A DNA stretch of 46,897 nucleotides. Origin: Collinsella aerofaciens (lineage in GTDB: Bacteria; Actinomycetota; Coriobacteriia; Coriobacteriales; Coriobacteriaceae). The notes beneath the pieces were generated by a model. It searched no databases, had not been told where the DNA came from, and worked only from the letters and a program-made list of their open reading frames with translations. The DNA lies in the NCBI RefSeq assembly GCF_015670795.1, contig NZ_JADPCJ010000020.1, positions 1-46,897 of the forward strand, in the 5' to 3' direction. Positions 1-8,023 of this stretch are shown here, in pieces; positions within the stretch are counted from its first letter, which is position 1; every line of letters starts with the position of its first letter. A program made the position numbers and the translations under genes.

Positions 1-239
1 GGCGCGATGTGCCGGGAGGGCGCGGAATAGACATGGCCCCCGTCCCGGCGAGCCGGGCGGCCTTCGGGGATACCCCCTATTTCGCTGTGCGCGCGGAGCC
101 CTCCGCATGCGCCTCGACAGACTTGGGGAACCCCGCCGAAGGAATGGAGTGCGGGCCGGCAGAACGGTATCCGCGGATATGAGACTGAGCCGAAGGCGTC
201 GATGACATGCCGGGGGCGGACCGGGACGGGTTAACGGCA

Positions 240-275
240 GGCCCCGCCGACCGATTGCAAGCGGTCGGCGGGGCC
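240..275. terminator. Perfect 14-bp hairpin, terminator-like
   Basis: Positions 240-253 (GGCCCCGCCGACCG) pair perfectly with 262-275 around an 8-nt loop. Neither flank has a clear T-run, so intrinsic termination is possible but weakly supported. It may close a structured RNA lying to its left. Confidence 0.45.
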
Positions 276-313
276 ATTGTGGCTCTTGACAGCGGATTGG
301 GTCATATGAGCGA

Positions 314-412
314 AAGCCCGCCAGAGCGAGCAAGGTGCCTTGAAACAAGACGGCATTGACCTTCTGGTCATGCCGCCGAAGTTGAAAGGCAGATTGCCGC
401 TCTGGCGGGCTT
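314..412. repeat. Long inverted repeat A (15-bp perfect stem, 69-nt loop)
   Basis: Positions 314-328 are the exact reverse complement of 398-412. The enclosed 69 nt fold further: CAAGG/CCTTG at 331-342, and a second hairpin at 351-375 (CGGCAT plus GACC pairing with GGTC plus ATGCCG, with one bulged T). On the minus strand it lies downstream of the cysteine desulfidase gene. It is one of five long inverted repeats in the window. Confidence 0.7.
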
Positions 413-429
413 GCAGCGTCGGCTGGTTG

Positions 430-449
430 CGCGGTTTGGTAAAACCGCG
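430..449 (-). terminator. Hairpin just downstream of the desulfidase gene
   Basis: Positions 430-437 (CGCGGTTT) pair with 442-449 around a 4-nt loop, 3 nt after the stop codon of the minus-strand gene. The stem supplies a short T-run, but no T tract follows it, so this may be a weak terminator or a 3'-end stabilising hairpin. Confidence 0.4.
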
Positions 450-452
450 TAA

Positions 453-1772
453 CTAACAAACCTGGGTTTTACCGATCATGATGTTGAGGATCTCGACGTC
501 AGTATCTTTCATACCCACACGGCCCACGTAGCCCATGCTGGCGATTGTCTGCTCAACGGTATCCTGGATCAGGCCCTCGCCGGCGCGGAAGCCGCGACCC
601 TGCATGGCCATATCATGGCCCAGAATCGCCGCATCGACGGCAGCCGAGATCTTGGCGGCGCAGCTCGCTTTGGCGCCGTCGCACACGATGCCGCCCACGT
701 TACCGAGCGTATTCGAGACCGTCGCGCCAATCTGCTCGCGCGTGCCACCGCACAGCCAGGTAATCGCGGCGCCGGCGCCGCACGCGGCGCAAATAGCACC
801 GCAAAACGCCGAGAGCGCACCAATATAGCTCTTGATATGCACGGCGATAAGATCGGACAGCATCACGGCGCGCACCAGGCGCTCGTGGTCGCAACGCAGG
901 TACTCGGCATACTCCATGACGGGCAACGCGCAGGTAATACCTTGATTGCCCGAGCCGCACACAATGGCGACCGGCAGCGCGCAACCGTTCATGCGGGCGT
1001 CGGACCCGGCGGCTGCACGGGCACGGGCACGGCAGGCGACGTCATCGGCACGAGCACCCAGCAGCGTACGACCCACCTCGGCGCCCCAAGCGTGCGCAAG
1101 GCCCTCGGCACTGATTGCGCCATTCAGCTCAATCTGACGCTCAACGGCAGCGCGGGCGTCCTCAATGTCACCGTCCTCGATAAAGTCGATGATGGTCTCA
1201 ATCGACATGGGCGTATCGGCGTTATCTGCCGCCCGCTCGGCCACGACGCGCTCGGCGCAGGCGGCACACTCCCCCGCCGACTTGCCGCACACCGGAATAC
1301 CGTCGAGGGTATGGCACGTGACATTGGTGTGGTGGTCGGTAATCTCGACGACCGCGGTATGGCCCCCGGCCGTCGCAGTCACCTTGATGTAGAGGTTGGG
1401 CACACCCTCGACAAGCGACACATCGCAGTAGCCGGCGTCGGCGAGGAGCTCGGTCACGCGAGCACGATCTTCGTCGTCAACGCTCTCGAGCACCTCGAGA
1501 GCGCTCTTGGCGTCGCCGCCCACGGCACCCAGCACGGCCGCGGCTTCAATACCGTGCATACCGCCCGAGTTGGGCACGGTCACGCTCTTGACGTTCTTGA
1601 TGATGTTGCCCGAGCATGCAACATCCATATGATCGGGTTCGCAACCGAGCGTCTGACTCGCCAGCGCCGCTGCATAGGCAACGGCAATGGGCTCGGTGCA
1701 GCCGAGTGCACGGACAAGCTCGCGGTTCAAAACATCGCAAAACGCGGCATCACGAAGGGAATCGGTAGGCAT
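453..1772 (-). CDS. L-cysteine desulfidase / UPF0597 family protein
   Basis: This 439-residue protein belongs to the UPF0597 (CyuA/CdsB-like, serine dehydratase alpha-like) family. Characterised members use a [4Fe-4S] cluster to break L-cysteine down to pyruvate, ammonia and sulfide. Visible family motifs are ALGCTEP (Cys25), SGNIIKNVKSV near 54-64, GSGNQGI near 273-279, and two further cysteines in SAFCG (Cys324) and GIVCDGAK (Cys364). The 40-residue spacing of the last two agrees with the cluster ligands as I remember them for the archaeal enzyme. The start is the ATG after an AGGAG box. It is transcribed away from rpiB and stands alone. Serine or another amino acid as substrate cannot be excluded. 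Confidence 0.85.
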   Translation of the reverse strand: MPTDSLRDAAFCDVLNRELVRALGCTEPIAVAYAAALASQTLGCEPDHMDVACSGNIIKNVKSVTVPNSGGMHGIEAAAVLGAVGGDAKSALEVLESVDDEDRARVTELLADAGYCDVSLVEGVPNLYIKVTATAGGHTAVVEITDHHTNVTCHTLDGIPVCGKSAGECAACAERVVAERAADNADTPMSIETIIDFIEDGDIEDARAAVERQIELNGAISAEGLAHAWGAEVGRTLLGARADDVACRARARAAAGSDARMNGCALPVAIVCGSGNQGITCALPVMEYAEYLRCDHERLVRAVMLSDLIAVHIKSYIGALSAFCGAICAACGAGAAITWLCGGTREQIGATVSNTLGNVGGIVCDGAKASCAAKISAAVDAAILGHDMAMQGRGFRAGEGLIQDTVEQTIASMGYVGRVGMKDTDVEILNIMIGKTQVC

Positions 1773-1946
1773 AGGTATCTCCTGCTTGCATAACGGGCTA
1801 GGCTCTCAAAAAATGTTAGCTCCTTTATTTGATAACAATGCATCAAAAACCGCAACCATGGTTCCGGCGGACGGCGCTCAAGCGCAAACTGACGACATTC
1901 ATTCACGAGAAGCCAGTCTTGTTGCCTGCTAAAGCGTTTGACCAAA

Positions 1947-1962
1947 AAACGCTCGAGCGTTT
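1947..1962. promoter_or_regulatory. LacI-type palindrome upstream of rpiB
   Basis: AAACGCTCGAGCGTTT is a perfect 16-bp palindrome about 85 bp before the rpiB start, just after TTGACC at 1938-1943, which could be a -35 box. The AAACG...CGTTT form with a CG-rich centre is typical of LacI-family operators, so a sugar-responsive repressor of rpiB is plausible. No regulator gene is nearby. Confidence 0.45.
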
Positions 1963-2044
1963 ACGCAAAAGTCGCGCTATCATGCAGTCGAACGCGGTAA
2001 ACACCTTTAGCATTTGCGCCGCACAGACCAGAGAGGAACCATCC

Positions 2045-2512
2045 ATGAAGATCGGTATCGGTAACGACCACGCCGCCGTCGAGCTCAAGAACATCATCTC
2101 CGAGCACCTGAAGGAGCGCGGCTGCGAGGTCGTGAACTTTGGCACCGACACCTCCGAGAGCTTTGACTACCCCATCGCCGGCTACAAGGTGGGTAAGGCC
2201 GTTGCCAACGGTGACGTCGACCTGGGCATCCTCATCTGTGGCACCGGTGTCGGGATTAGCCTGGCTGCCAACAAGGTCGAGGGCGTACGCGCCGTCGTGT
2301 GCTCCGAGCCCTTCAGCGCCAAGCTCTCCCGCATGCACAACAATACCAACGTGCTCGCCTTTGGCGCCCGCGTCGTGGGCTCCGAGCTCGCCAAGATGAT
2401 TGTCGACGAGTGGCTCGACGCCGAGTTTGAGGGCGGTCGTCACGAGCGTCGCGTTAACCTCCTCAACGAGATCGACCACACGCGCGGCCTCAAGGTCGTC
2501 GACGAGGCCTAA
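2045..2512 (+). CDS. rpiB: Ribose-5-phosphate isomerase B (RpiB/LacAB family)
   Basis: It encodes 155 residues, the normal size of RpiB, which interconverts ribose 5-phosphate and ribulose 5-phosphate in the pentose phosphate pathway. The N-terminal GNDHAA motif, the catalytic-loop motif ICGTGVGISLAANKV (catalytic Cys) and the following RMHNNTNVLAFGAR segment are all present. I chose the ATG at 2045 because GAGAGG lies 8 nt before it and the protein then begins exactly as in the family; the frame stays open further upstream but that part resembles nothing. LacA/LacB (galactose-6-phosphate isomerase) are related, but the sequence and single-gene context fit RpiB better. A LacI-type palindrome lies upstream and a strong terminator follows. 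Confidence 0.9.
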   Translation: MKIGIGNDHAAVELKNIISEHLKERGCEVVNFGTDTSESFDYPIAGYKVGKAVANGDVDLGILICGTGVGISLAANKVEGVRAVVCSEPFSAKLSRMHNNTNVLAFGARVVGSELAKMIVDEWLDAEFEGGRHERRVNLLNEIDHTRGLKVVDEA

Positions 2513-2539
2513 ACATCTCAGTGCCACAAGCTAACAGCA

Positions 2540-2574
2540 GGGGCCCGCTCGGAACTCATGACCGAACGGGCCCC
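2540..2574 (+). terminator. Rho-independent terminator of rpiB
   Basis: GGGGCCCG at 2540-2547 plus CTCGG pair with CCGAA plus CGGGCCCC ending at 2574 (13-bp stem with one mismatch), followed by TTCATAGATTTT. It lies 27 bp after the rpiB stop. Confidence 0.75.
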
Positions 2575-2595
2575 TTCATAGATTTTGGAATAAAA

Positions 2596-2625
2596 GGGCG
2601 CCGCGGATGGAGTTCCGCGGCGCCC
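2596..2625 (-). terminator. Rho-independent terminator of ndk
   Basis: GGGCGCCGCGG at 2596-2606 pairs perfectly with 2615-2625. Read on the minus strand the stem is followed by TTTTATT, about 40 bp after the ndk stop. Together with the previous hairpin it separates two converging genes. Confidence 0.8.
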
Positions 2626-2663
2626 AAGCCACACGCTAACAGCTTTAAGGAGTCAAAGCTGGT

Positions 2664-3068
2664 TTAGCCAAAGAAGCGCTTGATCTCAATCTCGGCGTTC
2701 TCCAGGCAGTCGGAGCCGTGGATCACGTTGGCGTTGACATCGACGGCAAAGTCGCCGCGGATGGTACCAGGAGCAGCGTCAAGCGGATTAGTAGCGCCCA
2801 TGAGGGTGCGCATCTTAGCAACAGCGGAGAGACCGGAAACGACCATCTTGACGACCGGACCGCTCGTCATAAAGTCACAGAGACCGCCAAAGAAGGGCTT
2901 GTCGGCCAGATGGGCGTAGTGCTCCTCGACGGTAGCGCGCTCGAGCGTGGTCATCTCCATGCGCTCGATGACAAGGCCGCTGCGCTCGATGCGAGCAACA
3001 ATCTCGCCGATCTTGCGGTCGCGCACGGCGTCGGGCTTAATCATGATGAAGGTCTTCTCGATAGCCAT
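2664..3068 (-). CDS. ndk: Nucleoside diphosphate kinase
   Basis: The 134-residue protein transfers the gamma phosphate of ATP to nucleoside diphosphates through a phosphohistidine. The active-site motif NVIHGSD places the catalytic residue at His117; KPDAV near residues 11-15 and GATNPLDAAPGTIRGDF near 91-107 are family signatures. I chose the ATG at 3068 (MAIEKTF), preceded by GAAAGG; a start 14 codons earlier is possible but has no family support. The gene has its own promoter region and its own terminator. Confidence 0.95.
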   Translation of the reverse strand: MAIEKTFIMIKPDAVRDRKIGEIVARIERSGLVIERMEMTTLERATVEEHYAHLADKPFFGGLCDFMTSGPVVKMVVSGLSAVAKMRTLMGATNPLDAAPGTIRGDFAVDVNANVIHGSDCLENAEIEIKRFFG

Positions 3069-3131
3069 AAGGTAGCCTTTCAAGTAGGTTCGCGCGTGCC
3101 CAAGTCCCATTCCGGCACCCGCCTGGACTGC

Positions 3132-3159
3132 ATCGTAACAGAGTTTTAGCTGCAGTTAA
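3132..3159 (-). promoter_or_regulatory. Candidate ndk promoter
   Basis: On the minus strand TTAACT (3154-3159) and TACGAT (3132-3137) are 16 bp apart, about 65 bp before the ndk start. The match to the -35/-10 consensus is moderate. Confidence 0.35.
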
Positions 3160-3373
3160 ACAAAAAGCTGTCTATTGAAACGCTACAATTTATTAAAGCG
3201 CTCCATATGTGTCACTTCTGTTTCGAAGCCCGATTAGAGTACCATCCGACTGCCCATCAACCGCATCGAACAGAGCAGACGGTCGGTTGCCGCCCGCGAA
3301 CGTACCCCCTTCACAACCTGCCCAAAGGTCCTACAGAAGTTCTCGACAAGCCCCTCCCCCATAGCAACAAAAT

Positions 3374-3401
3374 ACGGACGCCCACATCAGCAGGCGCCCG
3401 T
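3374..3401 (-). terminator. Rho-independent terminator of argH
   Basis: On the minus strand ACGGGCGCC pairs with GGCGTCCGT (9 bp including one G-U pair), followed by ATTTTGTT. It lies about 50 bp after the argH stop. Confidence 0.65.
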
Positions 3402-3451
3402 AAAGCGAAAACGATTTATCAATAAATGGCCAAAGCCGCTTAAGCCAAACC

Positions 3452-4882
3452 TTACTTTGCCCCGCGACCCATCTCGACGACCTTGGTCAGCGACCCAAAC
3501 ACGCCCTCGTCGGCCACGAGCTGCGCCTCGGCACGCTGCAGCTGCACGCCCACGGCGGCAGGGGCGGTACCGCCCTCGGTCGTGCGTGCGGCGACAATCG
3601 ACGGGATATCGAGCGCCTCGGTAATATCGCGCTCAAAAAGCGGGCTTGCCTCCTGGAACACCTCAAACGGCAGATCCTCAAGATTGCAGCCGCGCTTCTC
3701 GCACATCAGGACCAGATGTCCCACCACGGCATGTGCCTCGCGGAACGGCAGACCACGCTTGGCCAGGTAATCGGCAACATCGGTAGCGGCAAGGTGCCCC
3801 ACGCCGCACTCGCGCGCCATGGCATCCTCGTTGACGGTCCAAGTCGAAATCATTCCGGCCATAACGGACAGGCACTGCATGAGCGTATGGGCGGTATCGA
3901 GCGCGCCCTCCTTGTCCTCCTGCAAGTCCTTGTTATAGGCGAGCGGCAAGCCCTTCATGGTCACGAGTAGCTGCACCAGGTTGCCATAGACTCGGCCGCT
4001 CTTGCCGCGAATAAGCTCGGCAAAGTCGGGGTTCTTCTTCTGCGGCATGATAGACGAGCCGGTGGAGTAAGAGTCTGAAAGCGTGATAAAGCCAAATTCG
4101 GAGCTCGACCACAGCACGATCTCCTCGGAAAGACGCGACAGGTGCATGGCCATAACGGAGCCGGCGTAATGCAGGTCGAGCAGGAAATCACGGTCGGAAA
4201 CTGCATCGAGCGAGTTGGGAATCACGCCCGCAAAGCCAAGTTCGGCAGCCGTCATCTGGCGATCCAGCGGATAGCTCGTACCGGCAAGCGCGGCAGCACC
4301 CAGTGGACAGTTGTCGGCGGCATCAAAGGCGGCCTTCAGGCGCGTAAAGTCACGCGCGAACATCCAGGAATATGCCAGCAGATGATGCGACAGCAGCACG
4401 GGCTGAGCGTGCTGCATATGCGTGTAGCCCGGCAGAATCACCTTGTCGTACTTCTTGGCCGCATCCACCAGCACATGGCGCAGCTCAAGATTGGCCTCCA
4501 TGAGCTCCTTGGCAAGCGCCTTGACGCCCAGGCGCGTATCGGTCGCCACCTGGTCGTTGCGCGAACGCCCGGTATGCAAGCGCTTACCGGCCTCGCCGAT
4601 GCGGCGCGTCAACTCGCTCTCGATGGACATATGAATGTCCTCGTCGTTGATATCGAAGGTGAAGTTGCCGGCATCGATATCCTGCTCGATTCCGGTCAGG
4701 CCCTCGGCAATCGCCTGCTCGTCCTCGACACTGATGATGCCCTGGGCGGCCAACATCTTGGCATGCGCCTTAGAGCCGGCGATATCCTGCTTATAGAGAT
4801 GCTTGTCGACCGGCAACGACGCACCAAACTCCTGCGTGACCTCGGCCACACCCGCCTCAAAACGACCGCCCCAAAGAGCCAT
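3452..4882 (-). CDS. argH: Argininosuccinate lyase
   Basis: The 476-residue enzyme splits argininosuccinate into arginine and fumarate, the last step of arginine synthesis. It carries the fumarase/aspartase superfamily signature GSSIMPQKKNPD, the N-terminal LWGGRFE and the HTGRSRNDQVATD block. Start chosen at the ATG before ALWGGRF because AAAGGGGA lies 8 nt before it; an ATG six codons upstream overlaps that box. argG lies upstream on the same strand but 522 bp away, so the two may be separate transcripts. Confidence 0.95.
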   Translation of the reverse strand: MALWGGRFEAGVAEVTQEFGASLPVDKHLYKQDIAGSKAHAKMLAAQGIISVEDEQAIAEGLTGIEQDIDAGNFTFDINDEDIHMSIESELTRRIGEAGKRLHTGRSRNDQVATDTRLGVKALAKELMEANLELRHVLVDAAKKYDKVILPGYTHMQHAQPVLLSHHLLAYSWMFARDFTRLKAAFDAADNCPLGAAALAGTSYPLDRQMTAAELGFAGVIPNSLDAVSDRDFLLDLHYAGSVMAMHLSRLSEEIVLWSSSEFGFITLSDSYSTGSSIMPQKKNPDFAELIRGKSGRVYGNLVQLLVTMKGLPLAYNKDLQEDKEGALDTAHTLMQCLSVMAGMISTWTVNEDAMARECGVGHLAATDVADYLAKRGLPFREAHAVVGHLVLMCEKRGCNLEDLPFEVFQEASPLFERDITEALDIPSIVAARTTEGGTAPAAVGVQLQRAEAQLVADEGVFGSLTKVVEMGRGAK

Positions 4883-5000
4883 GGAATCGTCCCCTTTCAT
4901 CAAATACCAAACGAAGCGCCCAATGAAATGCGCCATGTCGATAAAGCGATTTTTCAACCGCTAGTTTTGCATATTCCCTAACGTGCGCGAGGCCATATAG

Positions 5001-5171
5001 CTAATTTGCAAAGAAGTGACGCACCATGCACCTGGCACCCAACGTCCCCCTCCGAATGTTGCCCTGCGAACCGTCAATCCAAGCCTTCAGGCTCATAGGG
5101 ACGTCCTCGACCTTTGCAGCATCGAGCTCGGGCGCGAGGGCAAGTAAAGCATGCACGACAGCATTGAACAT
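5001..5171 (-). CDS. Possible small protein between argG and argH
   Basis: A 56-codon frame opens with ATG 8 nt after a strong GAGGAG box and runs to a TAG stop 118 bp before argH. The product begins MFNAVVHALLALAPELDAAK, a plausible amphipathic helix, and ends with a basic Arg/His-rich segment. I do not recognise it. It could be a true small protein, a decayed gene end, or an upstream frame affecting argH. Support is the ribosome site and the GC-rich, C-ending codons of its first half; the second half looks less coding. Confidence 0.35.
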   Translation of the reverse strand: MFNAVVHALLALAPELDAAKVEDVPMSLKAWIDGSQGNIRRGTLGARCMVRHFFAN

Positions 5172-5222
5172 AATGGATACTCCTCATATATATAGGCGCA
5201 GAGCCGCCAAATTGATAGAAGG

Positions 5223-5250
5223 AGCCCCGCCGGACAACCCCGGCGGGGCT
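5223..5250 (-). terminator. Hairpin terminator between argG and argH
   Basis: AGCCCCGCCGG (5223-5233) pairs perfectly with 5240-5250 around a 6-nt loop. The minus-strand flank is CCTTCTATCAATTT, only modestly T-rich. It would end or attenuate the argG transcript before the small frame and argH. Confidence 0.6.
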
Positions 5251-5404
5251 CGGACTCAGCCGCAGTCGCGGCGTCATATATGCGGGCGGAACGTAGGGGC
5301 CACCGATGTTAAGAAGTGTCAGCAAGCATAACGAAAGGTAGGGACCCCATGCGCCCGTTATGTATCACGCGGATGGGCCGCGCGGATACCAAGGAAAGGA
5401 AGAC

Positions 5405-6631
5405 TTAAGCCTGGGCAGCGGCAGAGCTGGGACCCTGGACCTTGGCCCACGTCTTGAGCGACAGCGTATCGATCTCGATAAAGCCGGCGCTGGCCTTCTC
5501 GTCAAACGTGGTGTCACGGTCGTAGGTAGCCAGACCGTAGTCATACAGGCTAAACGGGCTCTTGCGGCCGACGACATGGCAGTTGCCCTTAAAGAACTTC
5601 AGGCGGACGGTGCCGGTCACGAACTTCTGGGTGTCGGCCATAAAGGCGTCGAGCGCGTTCTTGAGCGGGCTGTACCACTGGCCGTTGTACACGGCGGTGG
5701 CCCAATCCTGCTCGAGTTTGATCTTGGTCTTGAGCAGGTCGCCCTCGACGCAGATGTCCTCGAGTGCCTTGTGGGCGGTGATGAGCGTCAGGGCGCCGGG
5801 AACCTCGTAGCACTCGCGGCTCTTGAGGCCCACCAGACGATCCTCGACCAGGTCGAGACGGCCAAAGCCGTTGTCGCCGGAAATCTTGTTGAGGGCGATG
5901 ACGATCTCGGAGAGCTTCATCTTCTTGCCGTCGACGGCGACGGGCTTGCCCGCCTCAAACTCAATCTCAGTGTAAGTCGGGGTATCGGGCGTGTCCTCGG
6001 GATTCTTGGTCATAACCCAGGCGTCGTCGAGCGGCTCGTTCCAGGGATCCTCCAGGTGGCCGCACTCAATGGCACGACCCCACAGGTTGTCGTCGATGGA
6101 ATAGGGGTTGTCGTTGGCACCCTCGGGAACCGGCACATTGTGAGCGTGAGCATAGGCGACCTCGTCGGGACGGCACTTCAGATCCCACTCGCGAACCGGG
6201 GCGATAACCTTGAGCTCGGGGTCGAGGGCCTTGACGGCAGCCTCAAAACGAACCTGGTCGTTACCCTTGCCGGTGCAGCCGTGGGCGACGTAGGTCGCGC
6301 CAAACTCGTGAGCGACCTCGACAAGCTTCTTGGCGAGCAGCGGGCGAGAAAGGGCGGAGAGCAGCGGGTACTTGTTCTCGTACATGGAGTTTGCGGCGAT
6401 GGCCTTAGTCAGGAACTCATCGGAGAACTCGTCGCGCAGGTCGAGTACCTGGCAATCGAGAACGCCCAGGTCAAGCGCCTTCTGCTTCTTGGCGTCCAGG
6501 CCGGTCTCCTCCTGGCCCACATTGCCGCAGACACAAACGACATCGAGATTCTTCTCGTCCTGGAGCCACTTGACACATACGGATGTATCAAGACCACCGG
6601 AATATGCGAGAACGACTTTTTCCTTGCTCAT
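5405..6631 (-). CDS. argG: Argininosuccinate synthase
   Basis: The 408-residue protein joins citrulline and aspartate with ATP to give argininosuccinate. The N-terminal AYSGGLDTS nucleotide-binding loop, GATYVAHGCTGKGNDQVRFE and the substrate-binding blocks are intact. Start is the ATG before SKEKVVLAYSGG, 6 nt after GAAAGGAAA. No other arginine gene except argH is nearby, so carbamoyl-phosphate and ornithine steps must be encoded elsewhere. A hairpin with a T-run lies in the leader region and may act as an attenuator. Confidence 0.95.
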   Translation of the reverse strand: MSKEKVVLAYSGGLDTSVCVKWLQDEKNLDVVCVCGNVGQEETGLDAKKQKALDLGVLDCQVLDLRDEFSDEFLTKAIAANSMYENKYPLLSALSRPLLAKKLVEVAHEFGATYVAHGCTGKGNDQVRFEAAVKALDPELKVIAPVREWDLKCRPDEVAYAHAHNVPVPEGANDNPYSIDDNLWGRAIECGHLEDPWNEPLDDAWVMTKNPEDTPDTPTYTEIEFEAGKPVAVDGKKMKLSEIVIALNKISGDNGFGRLDLVEDRLVGLKSRECYEVPGALTLITAHKALEDICVEGDLLKTKIKLEQDWATAVYNGQWYSPLKNALDAFMADTQKFVTGTVRLKFFKGNCHVVGRKSPFSLYDYGLATYDRDTTFDEKASAGFIEIDTLSLKTWAKVQGPSSAAAQA

Positions 6632-7184
6632 GGCTGTTTCCTTTCGCCCTTGGTAGCTAGTTAGAACATCGGTCAGTTGCAAGTCATTTCGAGGTCAAAA
6701 ACCGTGCAATATCAGGTTAAATAGCAAAAAGCAGCACAACATGCCCTAGAAACATGCGTCTATGTCGTGCTAAAACCCAACGACCTCAAAATGACTCTGT
6801 TGAGGCAATTCGCCCCATGCGGACAGAGACGATTGTTATCGTCGTCGGGAAATTGCGCGCTGGCGTCGGATGGCATTGTCTGCAGTAGTGATGATCTTTA
6901 CGAACTGCATCTGCCTCTCCTTTCACCTATCGCCGGGCGCAATTCAAATATCGTAAACGGTACCTTTTCCTCGGTAAGCGGCTCTTTTGCCGTCTCCGTT
7001 TTCGATGGTCGCTATATTACGCTAAAGTGCCCGCAGCACAAGCGACAAATTCAAATTTCTGAAAAGTTTTTTCATTACTTTGTGAAGCGTGGTGCAAATA
7101 CGCTCCGTTCCTGCGAAAATACGCCTGACTACGAGTTGATGGTTATAACATCTGAAACAATTTCGAAACGAAAGGCTCGCTTTT
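6632..7184. other. 553-bp divergent regulatory gap between argG and the HAD gene
   Basis: This stretch is richer in A and T than its neighbours and holds the leaders of two divergent genes. A GTG-initiated frame of 152 codons crosses it, but its codons are unlike those of the genes around it and it overlaps the start of the next gene, so I do not call it. A terminator-like hairpin at 6734-6770 is listed separately. Confidence 0.5.
6734..6770 (-). terminator. Attenuator-like hairpin upstream of argG
   Basis: On the minus strand GCACGACAT pairs with ATGTTGTGC (9 bp with one G-U pair, 19-nt loop), followed by TGCTTTTTGC. It lies about 100 bp before the argG start, so if transcribed it could stop transcription early. 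No leader peptide was recognised. Confidence 0.35.
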
Positions 7185-8012
7185 ATGCAAACTTACGAAT
7201 CGGACGCCAATATCGGAAACATTAAGCTCATCGCCGTCGACATGGACAAAACGCTGCTGACCGACGAGCGCGTGTTGCCGCAGGGTCTTGATGAGCGCTT
7301 GGACAAGCTCGCCGACGCCGGCATCGTATTCTGCCCCGCTAGCGGACGTCCAGCCCCCAAGCTCGAGGAGATGTTCGAGGACATCAAGAACCGCCTCGCC
7401 TTTTGTCCCGACAACGGAGCGTGCGTAATCTATCGCGGCAGTTATATCTATAAGAGCAATATCGACGTGGAGCTGTACCAGCAGGTCTTGAGCCGTGCCT
7501 CGGAGGACCCGCGCGCCGTTCCCGTCCTGTGCTGCTTCGACGAGTTCTACGTGCTTGCCCGCGACCATCAGTACCACGACGAGATCAGCGTCTACTACAA
7601 CACAATCAACTACGTCGACAGCTTTGAGGGCATTGATTTCGAGTCCAACAAGATTTCGGTCTTCTTCCCCGGCTACGACGCCGAGCCCGCTTTCCGCGAG
7701 ACCTATAGCCCCGAGTTCTCGGGCAAGCTCTACGTCACCAACGCCGGGCGCGAGTGGATCGACTTTATGAACCTGGGTGTCGACAAGGGCGCCGGCGTCG
7801 CGCATCTGTGCGAGCACCTGGGCATCGATATTGCCGACGCCGCCGCCGTGGGTGATACGTACAACGACATCCCCATGCTGGAGCGCGTCGGTCACAGCTT
7901 TATCGTAGACAATGCCGAGGAGCACATGAACGCGCACGCCAAGTGGCGCATTCCGAGCAACAACGACGGGGGCGTACTGACGCTCATCGACGCCATCTTG
8001 GCGGCTTGTTAA
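7185..8012 (+). CDS. Cof-type HAD-superfamily phosphatase
   Basis: The 275-residue protein is a HAD hydrolase with a type IIB cap, of the Cof/YbiV kind that removes phosphate from sugar phosphates and cofactor precursors. Motif I is VDMDKTLL (nucleophile Asp19, acid Asp21), and the C-terminal motif GDTYNDIPMLE supplies the Mg2+-binding acids. Start is the ATG at 7185, 9 nt after GAAAGG. It stands alone, divergent from argG and convergent with polA. The substrate cannot be told from sequence. Confidence 0.88.
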   Translation: MQTYESDANIGNIKLIAVDMDKTLLTDERVLPQGLDERLDKLADAGIVFCPASGRPAPKLEEMFEDIKNRLAFCPDNGACVIYRGSYIYKSNIDVELYQQVLSRASEDPRAVPVLCCFDEFYVLARDHQYHDEISVYYNTINYVDSFEGIDFESNKISVFFPGYDAEPAFRETYSPEFSGKLYVTNAGREWIDFMNLGVDKGAGVAHLCEHLGIDIADAAAVGDTYNDIPMLERVGHSFIVDNAEEHMNAHAKWRIPSNNDGGVLTLIDAILAAC

Positions 8013-8023
8013 CGTGGCTCGTC

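Larger units (their letters stand above)
1..452. other. GC-rich gene-free stretch at window edge, possible structured RNA
   Basis: No convincing protein gene lies here. The first 300 bases carry many short self-complementary segments: a GGGG/CCCC hairpin near 66-77, a GCGGA/TCCGC hairpin near 93-106, GGGG/CCCC near 123-133 and the palindrome TATCCGCGGATA near 169-180. They are followed by a perfect 14-bp hairpin at 240-275. Such density suggests the 3' part of a structured RNA read on the plus strand, but I could not match it to RNase P RNA, tmRNA, SRP RNA or a known riboswitch by eye. GC-rich DNA can give such hairpins by chance. Confidence 0.3.
3069..3451. other. Intergenic region between argH and ndk
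   Basis: These 383 bases hold the ndk leader and probable promoter on the right-to-left strand and the argH terminator near 3374-3401. Nothing gene-like was seen in 3160-3365. Confidence 0.6.

Noticed and set aside
77..277. 66-codon frame on the minus strand at the left edge
   Set aside because: Ser/Pro/Ala-rich product crossing a perfect hairpin; no ribosome site.
5360..6664. Open frame of 434 codons on the plus strand
   Set aside because: Antisense to argG, no ribosome site, Leu/Val/Gly-rich composition typical of reverse reading.
6767..7225. GTG-initiated frame of 152 codons upstream of the HAD gene
   Set aside because: Codon use is unlike the neighbours, there is no ribosome site, and it overlaps the well-supported HAD start.
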